This document shows, in pieces, positions 63,855 to 64,000 of a DNA stretch of 64,000 nucleotides (the stretch's first letter is position 1; the number at the start of each line of letters is the position of its first letter). The DNA is from Melioribacter roseus (GTDB lineage: Bacteria > Bacteroidota > Ignavibacteria > Ignavibacteriales > Melioribacteraceae): positions 62,001 to 126,000 of the forward strand of contig DYSW01000001.1 in NCBI GenBank assembly GCA_020726285.1, written 5' to 3'. A program made the translations under genes and the position numbers. The notes beneath the pieces were generated by a model, which had not been told where the DNA came from, did no database searches, and saw only the letters and a program-made list of their open reading frames with translations.

Positions 63855-64000
63855 TTTTCCCTTTCAAGAAAGCATAAAATAAAGATAGATTATCTATTTT
63901 ATATTAATGAATTAAATCTTTGTTTAACAATAATTTATTTACGGTTAAAATTTAATAAAATTCCATTATTGAGCATAATATTTCGTTGAATTGTTGAATT

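Noticed and set aside
63882-63889. TATCTTTA on the minus strand upstream of miaB as a -7 box
   Set aside because: One mismatch and no TTG/TTTG at 17-23 nt; too weak in AT-rich DNA.
1-64000. CRISPR arrays, insertion sequences, prophage, rRNA
   Set aside because: Looked for spaced direct repeats, transposase or integrase motifs, phage genes and rRNA segments; none seen. Dispersed short repeats cannot be excluded by eye.

Overview
The window reads as a contiguous piece of a strongly AT-rich chromosome from a member of the Bacteroidota/Chlorobiota/Ignavibacteriota superphylum. Four things support this: a type IX secretion (T9SS) cluster (PorD/DUF4835, SprA, PorX), ssb followed by a GldE-like protein as in gliding Flavobacteria, promoters of the Bacteroidota type (TTTG, about 19-20 nt, TAnnTTTG) and a mitochondrial-type citrate synthase. 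The exact class cannot be fixed from sequence alone; an Ignavibacteria-like lineage is my best guess. Almost all of the DNA is packed core genome with very short intergenic gaps, many 1-11 bp gene overlaps and several GTG/TTG starts. I saw no IS element, prophage, CRISPR array or rRNA operon.

Layout. 0-2.8 kb: end of a squalene/phytoene synthase gene, an HpnE-like desaturase and citrate synthase. 2.9-15.5 kb: the T9SS region. A leftward pair (ComEA-like helix-hairpin-helix protein with a probable outer-membrane barrel, and a PorV/PorQ-like barrel) diverges from porD-sprA-porX-tsaE. 15.6-16.8 kb: an outer-membrane porin-like gene with a 5' UTR stem-loop, followed by a leftward tRNA-Gln(CTG) with a near-ideal promoter. 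17-23.4 kb: yicC-gmk-rpoZ, a family-4 uracil-DNA glycosylase, dnaB, a DUF1460 amidase and an SpmA-SpmB fusion. 23.4-27.4 kb, leftward: surE, a vWA-like membrane protein, bacteriohemerythrin, comF. 27.4-33.4 kb: an orphan DNA methyltransferase, xseA-xseB-dxs, a Gfo/Idh/MocA oxidoreductase, rplU-rpmA. 33.4-37.2 kb, leftward: prsW-like, nadD, meaB and an acyl-CoA carboxyltransferase. 37.3-44.1 kb: the fatty-acid block DUF177-rpmF-plsX-fabH-fabD-fabG-acpP-fabF-rnc. 44.2-49.6 kb: yqeY, cvpA-like, mutS2, biotin carboxylase and biotin carrier protein. 49.6-52.3 kb: a FadL-type channel with an SGNH-hydrolase lipoprotein. 52.4-59.1 kb: a SPOR lipoprotein, ssb, gldE-like, a small membrane protein, an MCE/MlaD protein, ggt, acpS, mnmA. 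59.1-64 kb, mostly leftward: an ABC-2 exporter pair, a doubly truncated histidine-kinase remnant, a TPR/SPOR protein and miaB.

How the genes fit together. The 5-15 kb genes would form and control a T9SS for exporting surface proteins. The fab cluster starts from one Bacteroidota-type promoter and carries an internal terminator between acpP and fabF. The biotin-dependent carboxylase is split between 33-35 kb (carboxyltransferase) and 47-49.6 kb (biotin carboxylase and carrier). The least ordinary items are the SprA 5' end, where the signal peptide is in frame but no normal start codon reaches it; the HhH-barrel plus PorV/Q-like pair beside the T9SS genes; the stem-loop at the predicted 5' end of the porin transcript; the acpP/fabF terminator; a 14-codon ORF joining cvpA to mutS2 by TAATG junctions; and the collapsed histidine kinase. 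I did not find a clearly new multi-gene system; the HhH-barrel pair is the closest candidate.
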